Source: Pseudonocardiaceae bacterium
GTDB taxonomy: Bacteria > Actinomycetota > Actinomycetes > Mycobacteriales > Pseudonocardiaceae
Direction: 5' to 3'
DNA: 5,027 bases
Assembly (NCBI GenBank): GCA_025937115.1
Contig: JAICSB010000284.1
Location: 1-5,027, forward strand
The notes beneath the pieces are model-generated. The model searched no databases and was not told the origin of the DNA. It worked only from the letters and a program-made list of their open reading frames with translations. A program made the position numbers and the translations under genes. Positions 4,823-5,027 of this stretch are shown one piece after another. Position 1 is the stretch's first letter, and every line of letters starts with the position of its first letter.

Positions 4823-5027
4823 GTGGCGAACGGTAGTAGCCGGCGTGTGACGTCAGGACAGAGGGCGGTAGCAGCGGCGGCCCTGGTGGATCAGGGCCGG
4901 CTCTCGATAGCGGAGGCAGCGGTTTGGGCGGACGCGCTCGCGATGCTGGTGGACGACGGTCAGGTGGACGGGCCCGTAGTACTCCAGAGCCGGGTAGTGG
5001 ATCGACTGACCGCAGAGAGGGTTCGCC
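4823..5027 (+). CDS. Hypothetical protein, N-terminal part (runs off the window)
   Basis: A frame opening with GTG at 4823 behind a good ribosome binding site stays open to the window end, giving at least 68 residues. It starts VANGSSRRVTSGQRAVAAAA and continues with LVDQGRLSIAEAAVWADALA, then VDGPVVLQSRVVDRLTAERVR. The segment after about residue 10 is rich in Ala, Leu, Val and charged residues and looks largely helical. No signal peptide or membrane segment is seen, and I do not recognise a family. The upstream in-frame stop is TGA at 4790-4792. Codon use is GC-rich but contains several GTA, ATA and AGT codons, less biased than the left-hand genes, which fits acquired DNA (inference). It lies outside the intron, on the opposite strand, and on the side of the tRNA fragment where an integrated element would be, so it may be an element gene. 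Confidence 0.6.
   Translation, partial: MANGSSRRVTSGQRAVAAAALVDQGRLSIAEAAVWADALAMLVDDGQVDGPVVLQSRVVDRLTAERVR

Overview
The window is high-GC DNA with GTG and ATG starts and strong G/C third-position bias. This fits an actinobacterium, possibly of the Micromonospora/Streptomyces kind; the genus cannot be fixed from the sequence. It reads as the edge of an accessory region: an ordinary two-gene block, then gene wreckage, then a tRNA 3' fragment that looks like an integration junction, then an apparently complete group II intron inside the DNA beyond that junction.

Left (1-974): the C-terminal part of a glutathionylspermidine synthase-like ATP-grasp enzyme, followed on the same strand by a four-helix DUF350 membrane protein. 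The same pairing occurs in the E. coli yjf cluster. Middle left (about 1020-1995): two decayed genes. On the minus strand is the start of an alpha-L-fucosidase-like (GH29) gene, with a stop codon in place of a conserved Trp and loss of everything after about 47 codons. On the plus strand is the C-terminal half of an alpha/beta-hydrolase (Abhydrolase_10 type) with a frameshift. At 2010-2052, minus strand, lies the 3' part of a tRNA-Arg(ACG), from the anticodon loop to the discriminator base, without its 5' half. That is the usual footprint of a tyrosine-integrase element inserted in a tRNA gene.

Right (2053-5027): about 200 bp of non-coding DNA with short repeats is followed by a group II intron on the minus strand. 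I place its ends at 4781 (5', GTGCG) and 2250 (3', ending AC), 2532 bp in all. It encodes a 612-residue reverse transcriptase/maturase with a C-terminal HNH-like zinc motif. A canonical 34-nt domain V, a domain VI with a bulged branch-point A, and an EBS1 loop that matches the seven bases upstream of the insertion all support these ends. The intron splits an imperfect stem-loop. Past it, a plus-strand gene of unknown function starts at GTG 4823 with a good ribosome binding site and runs off the window.

No new defence or metabolic system is visible. The most informative parts are the nested architecture (intron inside a probable tRNA-integrated element, beside decaying genes) and the precise intron boundaries.
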